Of a DNA stretch of 64,000 nucleotides, positions 47,993-61,622 are shown piece after piece. Under the pieces are notes generated by a model that saw only the letters and a program-made list of their open reading frames with translations, was not told the origin of the DNA and did not search any database. The DNA comes from Cristatella mucedo. Lineage: Eukaryota; Bryozoa; Phylactolaemata; Cristatellidae. The stretch lies in the NCBI GenBank assembly GCA_009760855.2, contig WPIO01000006.1, positions 558,001-622,000 on the forward strand, given 5' to 3'. A program made the position numbers and the translations under genes. Each line of letters starts with the position of its first letter. Positions within the stretch are counted from its first letter, which is position 1.

Positions 47993-48339
47993 CATTTTTT
48001 AATCATCAATTCGTGGACCCTAGCATAAGTAACTGCATCTAGGAATGCATTCGAAGCACGATAACCCAATGATAGTAGGTCCACACGATTGTAATCAATA
48101 GGTAGATATAAACTTTTGGCTAAACCAAAGCAGTGGGTGGGGTTCTTGTATATGCAACGCCACATTGAGAATTAGCAGTAAGTAATAAACCTTTAAATGT
48201 ACATTGGCCGACGATTCCGTACTCGCTATGGTCAAACAATAAACAGATATAGGTAAACACAGCTTTATTGGTTTCTACATAAAAGGCCCACAAGAACTTC
48301 AATTTTTGGTAGAGAGTTCTGAAACGGACAAGTAACACT

Positions 48340-48430
48340 GAATAAAGTGCTCAAACTTCCCGACACAGGTCGTGGGTTCAAGTCTTGTAAACGGAAAATC
48401 CTGTTCGTAAGATCTCAAAGCCTATGATTC
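48340..48430 (+). mobile_element. SINE B-box remnant
   Basis: ACAGGTCGTGGGTTCAAGTC is a tRNA-type B-box. The following ATCCTGTTCGTAAGATCTC resembles the 40.0-kb SINE. Confidence 0.4.
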
Positions 48431-48449
48431 ACTCCCTTTTTATTTTAAC

Positions 48450-48550
48450 GATAATAAAAATGATACATTTGTATAGCACTAATAGAAAACTTAATGTTTT
48501 TCTAGGGCATTGGACATATTCTATAAGAATGATCGAATGGTTACTAGTTG
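48450..48550 (-). mobile_element. Diverged LINE/SINE tail
   Basis: AATAA repeats, then CATTTGTATAGCACTAATAG and AACTTAATGTTTTTCTAGG, a mutated version of the shared tail. Confidence 0.5.
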
Positions 48551-48604
48551 ACTGCATGACATCTTCTGACTGACCACATTAAAATGTTGGCTGTAAAGCC
48601 ATTT

Positions 48605-50196
48605 GGTCCTCGCACCATTGGCTAGTCAGTGTGAATCGCCCAGTCTCCCTTCTACCACTCCTATTAAAGACACTGGAACGGGTCGTGACTGACCAGCTGA
48701 ACTCATATATTGAAACTTCAAACCTTGTGAGAAAGTTCCAGTCTGGCTTTAGAGCTAATCACTCCACAGAGTCAGCATTGCTTAGGGTGTACAACGACCT
48801 ACTTAGGAATGCAGACATAGGTAGAGTGTCTCTACTTGTTTTGCTTGATCTTTCGGCAGCTTTTGATACTATCGATCACACAGTTCTTCTTGAGTGCCTC
48901 TCATCTCGCCTGGGCATCACTGGCAGTGCTCTGCAATGGTTCAGATCGTATCTCAGTGGGAGACTCCAGAGTATTGACGTTAATGGACAAAGATCATCTA
49001 AAGTATCTCTGAAATATGCTGTTCCTCAGGGCTCCGTGGTAGGACCGGTTCTTTTCACGGTTTATACTCTCCCTCTTGCTGATGTGATTGCCAAGAACAA
49101 TCTAGGCTTTCACTTCTACTCGAATGACACTCAGTTTTACCTTTGCTTTGATCCCTTCCTGCCTTCGAGCACCTCGAATACTCTCAACTCACTTGCTGCG
49201 TGTATTGATGACGTCTGCTTATGGATGGCAGCAAGTTTTCTAAAACCTTAACGGTGATAAAACTAACTACTAGTTATGGGAAAACTCAGTGTGATTCGGA
49301 AATTGGAAAGGCTGAGGCTCAAAATTGGTTTTACCAGTTATCTCCAGTTGAATCAGCTCGAAATCTAGGTGTCATGTTCCAAACTGATCTCTCGTTGGAC
49401 GACCACATCAGCTCCACAGTCAAGTCTGCCTAGTTTCAGCTAGATAACAATGCTAAAAATCGGGCTTGTTTAGATAAGGATACCACGTTTAAGTTGGTCC
49501 ATGCATTTGTGACATCCCATCTTGACTTCTGTAGCTCACTGCTTGCTGGCCTACTATCATGTGCAATCAGGCGATTATAGCTGGTGCAAAACTCTGCAGC
49601 TAGGCTTGTCTGTCGTGAGCATTGCAGTTGCCACATCACACCACTTCTAGCCGACATTTGCTGGCTCCCAGTCAAGCAACGGATCGACTTCAAGGTTTTG
49701 TCGCTCACTTTTAGGTCACTTCGTTCTTTGGCTCCAGCCTATCTCTCAGATCTACTCCCACACCAGGCCAAGCATCGTACCACCTGCTTTTCGGAATCCA
49801 ACAGTTTACAATACCTCACGAAAACCATAAATTCTGTGGAGACTGCATTTAGTTCGTATGCTCCCAAAGCCTGGAGCTCCCTCCTGACTTGCGTCAGAAC
49901 ATCCCCTGACTTGACCACATTTGAAAAGAACTTGAAAACACACCTATTTAAGACAGCACTTAGTGGGTCCCTGTGATTCGTTTTTCATGTGCCTATGGGT
50001 GCTAACACTGTGCATGCTGCCACTAACCATATTTGCATGCTGACCGTGTACAGTCACCCCTAACCATGTTGTTCATGTTGTTTATCAAGCATGATATTAC
50101 TCACCATTCAATCGCGTTTCTTTTTGCAGCAAATGTAAAGCGCCTAGAGATTGAGTTCTCTGAGGGCGCTTTATCAAGTGCATTATTATTATTATA
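48605..50196 (+). pseudogene. LINE family A, longest copy (RT domain to 3' end)
   Basis: It begins at the RT start (RPVSLLPLLLKTLERVVTDQ). A 206-codon open frame (48631-49251) covers QSGFRANHSTESALLRVYND, LLVLLDLSAAFDTIDHTVLL, WFRSYLSGRLQSIDVNGQRS and AVPQGSVVGPVLFTVYTLPL. The catalytic motif YADD is changed to YSND, which should abolish polymerase activity. A frameshift near 49245 ends the frame. The rest of RT continues in other frames to [20 protein letters not shown], then a normal stop. The 3' UTR, hairpin and ATT repeat complete the copy at 50196. The endonuclease half is missing (5' truncation). It serves as the reference for family A in this window. Confidence 0.92.
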
Positions 50197-50300
50197 ATGG
50201 TGCTTTGTGGGCTTATGTGTGTGCTGACACTGTGTATGTTATCACTAACCATTGTACATACCTTTTTTACAGTAAATGTCATTCGTCTGCTTGTGTACTA
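50197..50300 (+). mobile_element. LINE family A 3' UTR scrap
   Basis: A second, diverged 3' UTR piece (TGCTTTGTGGGCTTATGTGT to TTACAGTAAATGTCATTCG) directly follows the end of the long copy. Confidence 0.5.
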
Positions 50301-50834
50301 TTTAAATATCTATTGCTGTAATTATTATTGATTTGGGGGCCTTTTAAACATACCTGCAGAGATTCCTATCTGCAGGCATTGCTAACAGCTGGCCGAGGTA
50401 AGGACCAGGTGGTCAAAGATGGTGCAGATGGTAATAGCTAGCATATTGGTCTGGGTTTATGGCAGGATTCTCGAGGACGTCCTGTATTGACATGGCTGCT
50501 TTGTCTTAATCGCCATCACCATCGCCATGGGCTGATCAGAAAGTGGTCAGCAGTCCTGCACCAGGAGTCTGGGCCTGGCACCTATTGCTCGAGAGAGTTC
50601 CTTCAGCTGGTCTTTGGTATTTCAATTAACGGCATAATTAAAGTACACCCCAAGGTGTGGCATAGTGCTGATAGTTCTTACCAATCTGACTGGCAAAGCA
50701 TGGTGCTTATCTGATCATTGAATGGATGAGCTGTGGATATGTATACTGTTGCTGTAGTAGCAGAGGCTGGGTCAGTGTGGCTAGCTCAGTGACCTCTCCT
50801 CCCGTGTAGCAGCCTCTGGCTTGAATCAATTGTG
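50301..50834. other. Spacer between two LINE copies
   Basis: A 75-codon ORF (50487-50714) has no recognisable domain. Nothing else seen. Confidence 0.4.
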
Positions 50835-51472
50835 CAGGTCATATCTCACTGGGAGATTCCAGAGTATTGATGAATGGACAAAGACCATCCGAGGAACCTC
50901 TGAGATATGCCGTACCTAAGGGATCTTGGTCCCGTTCTTTTTGAGATTTGTACTCATCCTCTTGCCGATGTGATTGCCAAGCACAATCTATGCTGATGAC
51001 ACTCAGTTGTACCTTTGCTTTGATCCCTCCCAGTCCTACAGCACGTCGAATTATCTCAACTCTCGTTGCTACTTGTATTGATGATATCCACACATGGATG
51101 GCAGCAAACCTTTGATGATAAACTGAACTAAATTATGGTAAAACCAACTAGTTATAGACTAACCAAGTGTGATTCAGAACTTGGAAAGGCTGATGCTCAA
51201 CATCGGGTCTGCCAGCATATCATCTGATTAATGTGCATGAAATCTAGGTGTCATGTTTCATAGTGACCTTTCATTAAAAAACCACTTCAGCTCAACAGTC
51301 AAGTTTGCATACTTTCAGCTACAAAACATTGCCAAAATTCGGGCTCGTCGAAACAGGGATATCACATCTAAACTGGTCCGTGCATTTGTGACATACCGTC
51401 TTGACTTATGTAACTCACTGCTTGCTGGTCTACTGGCCTATGCACTCAGGCGCTTACAGCTGGTGCAAAAAC
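50835..51472 (+). pseudogene. LINE family A RT fragment, truncated at both ends
   Basis: It starts at CATATCTCACTGGGAGATTC and runs collinear with the long copy. At the catalytic motif the frame is broken (CTATGCTGATGAC can encode YADD). It stops at GCTTACAGCTGGTGCAAAA. Frames include FQLQNIAKIRARRNRDITSK and [20 protein letters not shown]. Confidence 0.8.
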
Positions 51473-53049
51473 GGCAGACTCTACGAAGAGCAAACCTGTG
51501 CAGTCATACTTTCCTGTTTAAGCAATGTCCTTTAGGAGTTTATCTCCCCCCCCCCCCCAGCATGATACCCAGTCTCACAGGGATTACTTAGTGTCCCTAG
51601 CCATTTGAAAACAAGATAGTGGTGAGTTAGACGACCCACTCAAAGAGAGCTGCCCACAGCCTCACAAAGAATGCATAATGATCTCATTTTGTTTGAAATG
51701 TGGTCATTGCAGCTATAAAACAACCACCGGATGCCTCGGAAATTATTTTAGTAGGTTGAAGGCTTTCCATTAAAACTGGTAATTTGTACCATACAATTTT
51801 GCTGTTTGTGCAACTTTGTTTCATTTATTCTCACCTCTTGCCGGATTCCTTGCTGTTAATATTGGTTTACAGTCGAAATTCGCATGATTGTCTTCCAACT
51901 GCTTCTGCTGCTGCTCGTACTTACTCTTTTTCTTTGGGCAGTCTTTGTGAGAAGATCCCACTGGCAGTGTCCAACCCGTGATGCTGAATTTGTCACGCTG
52001 CTGGTCTGGCCAAGGCAATAAGCACTGCAGCTAAGTGAGCGAAGCTGTGCATACAGCTGCAACTAAGCAAAGTAAGTTGTAAAGTAAAGTTGTAAGTTAT
52101 AAGCTAAGTAAAATGCTTGTGGGTTTGCAGCGGCTTATTACACAATTGCCAGTAGCCGGCGGCTGCTGGCAAACAGTTGCTTGCCGTATGCATTTTGATT
52201 ACTATCTTGTCTTGAAACATAAAGTAGCTGCATAATCTTCCAAAAATGTTAGTGGTCCAGAATTTTCCCCCGATGACGTGGGCAAACTAAGGAGCAGTGC
52301 TTAAGCAAAGTGAGGAAAACTACAAAGCAGCACTATACTAAAATGTATTTGTTATGAAGCAGCAGTCATCCGATGTGGGTTAAAATGACTACTTCTACTT
52401 CGTCATCAGCATTTTTTGCTTTGCAGACATACTTTGAATGAGATTGCATTTTACTCTGAATGTAGAACGAGTTGTATCAGACGAGTTTTCTGTCGGTAAT
52501 GTTGATGCGAACTCCACAGCTAAACCCCTGTCTGGTGTAAACCAAGTGCGACTATCTGGAAAAAGAATAATAAACGTGCTAATGATTACAGAAGGACTGA
52601 ACTAACTGTATTTAAACCACGAGATGCCGATGATCATAAGATGGGTAATTAGCCTTGCTTGAAGCTCCATGGGCTGCATTATGAAACGGAATATGGTTTG
52701 GAAAGCAGGAAGTTGTAATTTCACGCGAAATCATGGAGATGGCTGTACGTGAGAAAAATGCAGGTACCTTGATCGCTGATGTGGCAAACAAGTCTCCTTC
52801 CTTTTTATGCTGGTTATTTATTACCATAATGAAGTACTAGTCTGTAATAATTTGCTTTTAAGATTGCTGCTGTGATATCCCTGTGTCAGCAATTCCGAGT
52901 GTTTCAATGCTCCTTAGCAGCAAGTAGCCAGACTCAACAGGGTGGTAGATGTGATCCTTGATTGAAACGTCATTATTGGACATTGCACATATATTACACA
53001 CAGAATAAGCAGAAAACTTCAGAAACCTATTTTGAAGTGTATTCTTTCT
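51473..53049. other. No gene recognised
   Basis: It contains a poly-C tract (51547-51558). A weak 69-nt exon-like segment lies at 52427-52495. Otherwise AT-rich and unremarkable. Confidence 0.4.
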
Positions 53050-53074
53050 AGTTTGTGTGTGACCCTTGGTTAAC

Positions 53075-53341
<267 letters not shown>

Positions 53342-53399
53342 TATACCTGCATGCATATATTTATATTTATTTTCTTTTATGATAATTTGATTTGAGTAA

Positions 53400-55639
53400 A
53401 TTTGCAAGCAGCTATGTTGTAATTCTGTAGTACATCCTGCAAAGAAACTGAGTTTGAGGTTGTTGAAAGTAGCTAGGGGTCAAAGAAAAAGTGCAGCTGA
53501 GTAGCTTCTGCCTACAAATGATGGTATGCAGATTTTAGTATGTTTAATGTTGGTAAGATTAATGATAAAACTGTGACACATGGTGGGTCCAGTAAATATC
53601 CATCGGATAATCGTATATTTAAAGATTCATAGGATGATTGCTGGTCAATCACGTAGGCATTCTGAAACCAGCCGCAGAAACCTGACCCGAATCACTCGAA
53701 GTATCTAGGCCCCCTAAACAAAACAATGCGTGCGAAAGAGCAACTGGCCGACCAACTGTTTCACAAGCAGCCGATGAATCAAGCAGAGAGTTATGTCTAA
53801 TTCAACATATTTTAAAAATGTGTGAGCAGTCAAGGTGGAGCTGACTCAGTGAGCAATCTTCTCTCAAAAATTAAGAGTACTTTATTCCTTAGTATGATGC
53901 TTTGATAGCAAAGTCCAGCTTGGTTGAAAAGACTCGAGTTCTCTTGTTCTTGATGTGAAAAATTATGCAGACTTTTCGAGATTCATTCATGTTTTTTGGT
54001 ATAGTTTTTACACATTGAGTGGCTGACCGCAGTACCTTAAAGTATGCAGGAACAAAACAAAATTAAACAAGATATTTTTTGTACTTATCATGCAGGTTAA
54101 AAATAAATTTGGGCACCATGAAAGATGAAAGTAGGTACGCGGTCAGAAGAGCTAGTAGCCTTCTTTGAATAGAAAATAAATTTTACCTGCAGTCACTGTG
54201 GGCATGCTTGAAGGTGGAAATTAAGGTACAGCATGTTACTGTGGGTGATGATTTCAGTGAGAAATTTACCCTGGTGAAAGAGAATGTTTGTATAGCAGAA
54301 GCTAGCGGCTAACAGAGAAGCTAGAAAACATTTGCAAGGTCACCTCAAAGATCAGCAGCAGGCTAGGTGCTTACTTTGTAGTGGTTTCGATGGTCGATAG
54401 TCGTTGAAAGCATCTTTGGAGCTATCATTTTATAGCAGACTCTATTTTTATAGAAGTTGGAGTTTGCCTAAGCCAGTATTGAATATTAGGACTGCAATAG
54501 CACTCTTAATCAAGTCAACGGAGAGTCAGTCCTGATCTATTGTTATCATTTTTAAGCTTGTGCTAAGTATTCCTAGCTAGTTTGCCGTGAGATGCAAACA
54601 ATTAATGATCAAGGTTAAGTTCAAAAGTGATCTAAAGAAGAATTGATGAGAGATCAGAAAAATTGGAATTAGATAAATGTGATCGTAAAAATTAATGCTA
54701 AGTAATTTATAAGTACCTAAAGGGTATATAAAAATTACACCGTTGCAAGATAGCGGTTGAAGAGATTAAGTGCAAGAGATTCGAAGAGATTCTCAGAGAT
54801 TACTGCCAACGGATTGATATTGAGCTTGAGCAAGCGAAATACTACTCGTATACCTGATTTAAATGATTTCAGGGTTCTATAGAAGCTGGGTAAACGTTAA
54901 AGGTGGACTATGCACAATTAAGAGAATCCAGGCGGTTTTGCTATGCAGCACTATTTCATTGGTAGAAACTTACTGAATATTACAGGAGCCGTAGACTGGC
55001 ATTTCTTCTGCTGAAGCATTGATCGAAATTACTCTGACATTTTCCCTGAACGCCTGGTTTAATAATGGCCATCCGTGAGCAGAAAGTTGGCCCTCTCCGT
55101 TTACAAGCAGCCTTTACAGATTCTAAACTTTGAGAGATTTAACCCAAATGATCCAGTACTCATTTGTAATGTAAGAGGGAGTTGGTGGAGCCGTGCTTTA
55201 ATTTACGATTGCATCATGTCCTACCGACGAGTCAACTGGAAATAAGAAACCAGAACGGTTGCATGTCTAAATGTACTTCAATGGAGCATACATTATTGCC
55301 ATGAGAGCTCATGTTATCCGAAGCAGGTTGCTTTCGCTTTGCTTAGACCGTCAATAGTTAACTAGATACTCAAGTTAGAGTAGCTGAATCACTGGTGTGT
55401 TGGCTGCAGATTACCTAAGCAATCTATGACTAGGTCACGAGCTCATCAGAAAATGCCGTACTGTGAAGGGCGACAAAGGTGAAGCAGAAAGATGGCTAAA
55501 ATTGTAATTCGCTCCCTAGTAGTAAAAATTATGTTGGCCAACTTTCATCTTACACGTAAAAGCTCAAGTAGGAGGCCTTCTCTGCAGCCAGTTTGTATTT
55601 AAGATTAATCTCCTGGATTTCCATGCCAACAATCTTAAT
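53400..55639. other. AT-rich spacer
   Basis: More than 2 kb with many stops in all frames and no repeat family that I can name. Confidence 0.5.
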
Positions 55640-55725
55640 GCTTTGCTACAGATCTTGCTAGCTTCCTGGTTCTGTCTTGCCTAGATTGCTATTGTAATTT
55701 AATGATAGCAGGGCTTCAAAAAAGC
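55640..55725 (+). mobile_element. LINE family B scrap
   Basis: The plus strand reads LASFLVLSCLDCYCN and then IAGLQK, a decayed form of the family B segment [19 protein letters not shown]. Confidence 0.5.
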
Positions 55726-56485
55726 ACACAAGCCTGGAGTTTCATCAAATATAAAAGAAACAGAGGCTCGGCGGAAATATAAGATAACTTCCGTGGTAAA
55801 TAGCCAGTCCATCTACTTTTTCGGCGTTTCATTATGCTACTCTGCATTGTAATAGGCATTTTCATGAGCTGACACGATCTGCAAGCAATAACTTCATAGA
55901 AATTTGTAAGAATAGTGATATGCCAGCCGTTGCCAGGTGAACCTACTGCCACTCGCTGTGTGTACTGAGGATATGTAAAAATCAGTATCCATTCACTAAT
56001 TTAGTTCATTTCGACAGTGTCATCACCTTGAACTTTTAATTATTATTCTAATCTGAGCAAGGCAGTCCCATGGTTTCCTTTAAGCCAAAAATTTATCATG
56101 GGCCAAATATATATAATATTGATTGAGGCTCCATATTTATCGTATTGTTAAGATACTCACAACGCACCGATGACTTAACTACTAAGTACGTGGCCGAGCC
56201 AGTGCACTATTTCAGCTCATACTTGTGGCCCATGGTCCAATCGGGATCAGTAAAAGGGGTCACCAAAACTTAATATTGTACCACTCTAAACGATTAGTGA
56301 GAAAACATTCGTGCAGTTTCAAAGGAGACTTGAGAATCGTCCACGGATCGTCGTCGCCAAGTTGACAGGGCCCATGAATCACGAAACTTGCAAAGAAAGT
56401 TTGGGAAAGTGTAAAAACCAATTGACTCTAAAGACTCGGCAGGCAGTAGCTGTAAATCTCTTACATTACTAATAGCCGCTACCTT

Positions 56486-56516
<31 letters not shown>

Positions 56517-58139
56517 TCAAAACTTTTGGAAACTGATACTTTCACTTAGGTGTTACGCACATCAGAACCATTTAAAAAAAAAACACCATTCAATCGCTAA
56601 CCCAAAAAGTTGCCCGTCCTTGGATGACTGGATTAAGCAGCATCTGGATCGTTGCTGGTCCTCACTAAGAGACCAAAAGCCACCATCCTAAACTAAACTA
56701 ACATAGGTTTGCTTCTGCGATGAGGTAGGTCGTGTGCTTTCCATCCTTTGCCATCGGGACTAGTCATTGGGACCTATTAATCTGGGATTTGGAAGGAAAC
56801 TTCTATACTTCTTTTCTCTCTATACCATCCTAAAAAAGTGAAAACTAACGGTGTAAACATTTAGGCAAGAGCCAAATTAACCCTGAACCTATGCCTATTC
56901 CAATAAATGGAACACTGCAAGCATTGCACGGGAACGTTGAACTTGGGGCTACATTTCCAGGCCTTCCTTCACGCATCTCACGGAGCAGCACTACCCTAAT
57001 CTCTTCGCGCGTACTGTTCAGAGCACAGCATAGACGTATTCCAAAGAGAGCAGACAGTCATGGAGCTTCAAGAACTTTGTAGATCCGGGTAATAACTCCA
57101 CAGGTGCAGCTGAGGAGATAACTCCACACTGCTCTACGCAAAAAGACCTCAATGCCTCGGTAACAGATTTTGGAATCACCAGACAAGTGCCTAGCTTATA
57201 TATCTACATTGAAGTGGTGTAATTTGTTGAACGAGAGTAAGTAAGTTGCAGATTAGAGCCAGCCCGACTAAGATTTTGCCAGATTCGTCAGTGGTCAAGA
57301 TGGGCATAGCTTCTACCACAGGAAACCATCCTGTTTGAAGCAATATGATTTACATGTCAGCCGATTGACTGTCGCTTCTTCATAGCCAGCTTAGCTACGA
57401 GACTTACAAATTCTCTGCATCTTTTCAAAGAGAACAAAGTAGCTATGCTTTCTTCCTGCTCACTTGTGGAGCATCTAACAGAATCATAACAGCGTCATTC
57501 ACTTGACGGACGACCTGAGCTCGTACGAATTCGGTTGAATGTCATATGAAAACATTTATTATAGCCAATTGTCCCTACTTTTTCACTTTCTGCCCTTGTA
57601 AAAGCTGCCACAGAAATTGCTAATGCTGGAGAAATGTTGTAGTATCACTCACATTTTGCCATATTTGGCCACAACTAATCCACCTGGGTCTAATTAAGAG
57701 GCAAAATAAAAAATTGTATGCACAAGGCATTTGCATTTAAATTGCTTGGTTAACTCAGCACTTATTGTCAAAAGTTTATTTATTATTTTTCCTGCTCTGC
57801 AGCACTCAGAGATATGCTAAAAAATAAACATAATGGCAAGCTCGAATTGAAACAGGACGCAAGTTTATTAGTACAAAATTCTCTAGCTCCCAGGGAGACC
57901 AGTCACTTGTCAACGCTTGATAGGCCGCATACAGCTTTGTGTCAGCTTCTCCGGCCCAAAAACTGCCAGGAAATATAATACCACGTACCGCTAGTTTTAA
58001 TCCACTCTTTGCTCTGTACAAATATATGTTAACTTAATTGAAAAAGTTTATTGATAATACTTGTTTTTAACCACAGTCATACTGATGGTCTGTTTATTTT
58101 TTCGCGCCATCAGCCAGTATATAAAATCTTTCTTCCAAT
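55726..58139. other. Mostly unrecognised sequence
   Basis: It contains a possible minus-strand SINE A-box remnant at about 56165-56210 (GCACTGGCTCGGCCACGTAC) and a 31-bp CT repeat at about 56484-56514. No gene is supported. Confidence 0.4.
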
Positions 58140-59230
58140 TTTTTCAGGGCGCCACTGACAGTCGATATCGGGTGATACATCTGTGATGTAGCCCAAAATT
58201 GCCTCCTACTGCTCCGACGTGACAGCAGTCCACGGCCACCAGCAAACTTGCACAGCCAAGTGGCCCGGCTGCGTGAGAGCAGCTTTTAAAGAGCGGGCAA
58301 GAGCATGATGGGACGGAAGTTACCGGGCATGCTTGGGTCGCCTCCTTGTGTATAAGGATAGTGAAATCCATTTTCCATGAGGAAGGAGCGTCCCCTAAGT
58401 GGAGGCAGGCGGTCAGGATGCACGCAATGACTGTGTAACCAGGATCGACGAGGTGTAAGAGACGAGATAATCCAGAGTTTCAGCTCCCGGAGACGTGTTT
58501 TGAGCTCTTCGAAGGCGGGCGGCGATGTCCTCCTCTGACAGTGGAAACATCCGGTTGAATAACTGAGCCGGGTGAGAATGGATCGCGCGGGCGAGTAGAG
58601 CCTGCAGACGGTCATTGTCAACAGGTCGGGCCTGCTACTCGGTCTTCCAGTAGGAGCGGCAAGCTGCTAGGTCACCGGGAAAGTACATCGGCACTGGCAG
58701 CAGGATTTCACGGACGGCCTTGGTGCGGTCGGACGCGTAGGGGCGTTGCCGAAGCGAGGTACACCCTGCGTCCCACGGCAGCGGATGCAGGGCCGTCCCA
58801 AGTTGAGGACCGGATGCAGGGCCGTCCCAGGTTGAGGAGGCGGAGGCTCAGGACCGGGCCTTCGTTCGTAATCCCTGATTAGGCATCGGGCAAGCGAAAC
58901 CAGTCCTCGCTTAGAAGGAGGACGGAGGCCACGAAGTCGTGCCAGTTGTTCACCGGGAACTGGCTTGTACATGGGACGCCAGGGCTCGACGAACTCTCGA
59001 GGCGAGCGTGGACCGTCTGTAGGAGTTGGTGACAGCGGTCCAGTAGGCTGAGGTACAGGTACCAGTGAGGCAGATGGTGGCTGCATCGGGGCTGGGCAAA
59101 GAGTATCAGATTGGGGTGGCAGGTGGAGTAATGCGAGAGGGTGCCGTCAACGATGATGGAGGGACGTCGCGAGGTGAGTCCCGAGTCGAGGTAGATGCCA
59201 GGTAAGGAGAAAGTTTTTCTACCGACGAGG
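58140..59230 (-). pseudogene. R2/NeSL-like LINE (family D) fragment
   Basis: GC-rich minus-strand DNA with two coding parts. At 59086-58667 an open 139-codon frame is Pro/Arg-rich (PSASLVPVPQPTGPLSPTPT, LARLRGLRPPSKRGLVSLAR). It resembles the linker before RT in R2/NeSL-type elements. At about 58560-58290, across frameshifts, is PLSEEDIAARLRRAQNTSPG, then LHLGDAPSSWKMDFTILIHK and GGDPSMPGNFRPI. This is the RT start in the KGDxxxPxNFRPI style of that group rather than of CR1/L2. Just downstream the RT stops matching. A 26-bp unit is duplicated at about 58793-58848. Not functional. Confidence 0.6.
58793..58848. repeat. Short direct repeat in family D ORF
   Basis: GGATGCAGGGCCGTCCCA plus GTTGAGGA occurs twice close together, with one or two differences. 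Confidence 0.65.
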
Positions 59231-59277
59231 TATGGTGTGTGTTTTGCAGGTTTTTTTTTCTGAGTACTGCCATGGAT

Positions 59278-59413
59278 ATAAATAAATAAATATATATATA
59301 TATGTATATATATATGTGTGTGTGTGTTCGCGCGAGTGTGTTTCTATATATACCTGCTTATATACACGCTTGTTTGTATAACTAAATAACTAAATAAATA
59401 ACTAAATAAATAA

Positions 59414-59470
<57 letters not shown>
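59278..59470. repeat. TA / TAAA microsatellite
   Basis: Interrupted TA, TG and TAAA units, ending in a near-pure TA tract that borders the Tigger element. Confidence 0.9.
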
Positions 59471-59472
<2 letters not shown>

Positions 59473-60884
59473 AGTCATCCCCGACTTGAGAAATAGATAG
59501 GGACTGAAAGACTTGTTGTAAGTGGAAATTTCGTAAGTCGGAAGTGGTACTGTACAGGATGAGCTCCGAGGAAGACATGGAATGAAAAAAATAACGAATT
59601 AAATGAATTACATTTTCTTTAAAAATACCTGACAAATTAAGAAATAAATAAAAAAGTAAATATGGTTATATATACGAGCAGTAATCAAGAGTAGTTTGGG
59701 CTCGCAGAAGCTGGTAGTTGCATTACTGTACATCGATTACTACTGGGAGGAGGGTGAGGAGGAGTTGGACAATCTTGCTGGTGGATCATAAACTTCATCT
59801 TCCTCTAAACCTAGCTACTAGTAAACAGCTGAGGGGAATCGGCTGCTTTGCTAATGGATGGTTGGGGCCACTCATTTATTTTTATATGATAAGAACCGAG
59901 TTCTGATTGTTTCGTTTTTTTCCTTTTTTGGAAGGTTTAACGATAGCTGACAAGAAAATTAGTAAGTCACGTTCTAATTTTAAGGCATCGTTCGTAGTTG
60001 CAGCCATTTTATTTCTATCTACTGCATTCCATGAGCGGTGGAAGATATTGCCTCATCCATTTCTTTCATGTTAAACTTTCGTGACTCCACATCAGGTTCG
60101 TCGTAATATATTTAGTCATTATTTTTTCAGTTTTTTGTTCTACCAATTCTTCATTAGTTTACTCACTACTTATTTCATCAATGAGCTCGACAGTTTAGTC
60201 CGGTTTAACATCAATTTTGAGTTCTTTACTCCGTCTCGCAAACTTAGGTCTAATTTCTTTCACTTATTAGGTTGTTTCAAATCCTCAAAGTCATTTACAT
60301 ATGAAAGCAACAATTTCCCGCACCCCAGTCACACTCGTCACCGTCACGTCATACCACCCTCATTGAATTTTTCTGACGGCTGTTATGATGTTGTAGCCAC
60401 CCCAAAATTCAAGTAAAGTAATGTCCGTGTAATTTTCCGTGACAGCCATGAGCGAACGTATGCCGCAGATAGTCGGTCTTAAAGGCAGCAATGGCAGCTT
60501 GATCCAACGGCTGAATGAGAAAAGTGGTGATAAATGGCATTAAACCACACTCACGATCGGATCCAGCTACTTACGATGATTTGGATGCACAGGATCATTA
60601 TAAAAAATCAGTAGGACTTTCAAGGGTATGTTCGCATTACATCAGTATACTGCTGCAGCTGGAATGAAACAGTGGAGGAACCAGTCTTCAAAAAGCACAG
60701 CTGCCATCCATGTTTTCTGGTTATGGCGGTAATGCACAAGCTCTGTTTTTTCGAATGCTCTTGAGGGCATAGAGGTCTGCATAATGATTGACTTGCAAAG
60801 GTTTCAGCTTGAAGCCTTGCACGTTTCCGCAAAGCAATACAGTCAGCCTATCCTTGAAAGCCTTCAGCCCAGACATTTAATTTG

Positions 60885-60978
60885 CTTCAGCAAATGTAAA
60901 GTGTCTAGAAAAAGATTACGTTTTCTGAGGGCGCTATTTCAAATGCATTATTAATATCGCTATTATTATTCCTGGTGT
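60885..60978 (+). mobile_element. LINE family A tail nested in Tigger
   Basis: CAGCAAATGTAAAGTGTCTA, the hairpin and an ATT-rich end interrupt the transposase between its first catalytic Asp and the KDRLTVLL segment. Confidence 0.8.
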
Positions 60979-61536
60979 ACGCACGTCGCTCAGGCATAGG
61001 CATCTAAAAAGCACCGTTTTATCCAGGTTTAAAATCCGTTCCGGTAAATAATATTCTTACTTGAACAGTTTATCCAGCTCTCCAATAAACATCTCTGCCT
61101 GGAATGAATCGCGCTTTTTGAAGCAATCAAACCATCCATGGGTCGAAGTAAGACTTTGCTTGTAGGTTAAATCATTATGTAGTCTCTTGAGGTCAATAAA
61201 ACGATCATTGCTTTAACTTGGATGGTCTGCATCGTTAGAGGCACTTGTTCTTTCTTCTAGTTTTTGATCCGCACGACCAGAAATGTCTCCATCTCTTAGA
61301 TAGGCTAAATTCTCTTTGCTGCGATGATTGTCGACTTGGTGGAAACCACAGACTTCACAGCAGCAAAGCTTATTCGTGGTTTGTCGGTCAGAATAGGGGA
61401 GATGGTAAAAGCAGATAAGCCAGATTCACACTAGATCGCGTTCACCAAAATTCCGGATTCTCTTTTCCGTGCGATACTCATTTTCTAAACAAGAGAAATA
61501 GCTTTCCTCGACTTCTATTTTCTACTACCCGAAGAG

Positions 61537-61622
61537 GTGCTACTTCTGCGTTTTCAGACATCTCAAATTTAGCTTAAAAGTGCTACTTCTGCGTTTTCAG
61601 ACATCTCAAATTTAGCTTAACA
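61537..61622. repeat. 43-bp tandem duplication within Tigger
   Basis: Two abutting copies of a unit starting GTGCTACTTCTGCGTTTTCA differ at one position near the end. Confidence 0.9.

Noticed and set aside
60081-60416. Plus-strand 111-codon ORF as a gene
   Set aside because: It is antisense to the 3' part of the Tigger element, AT-rich and without domains.
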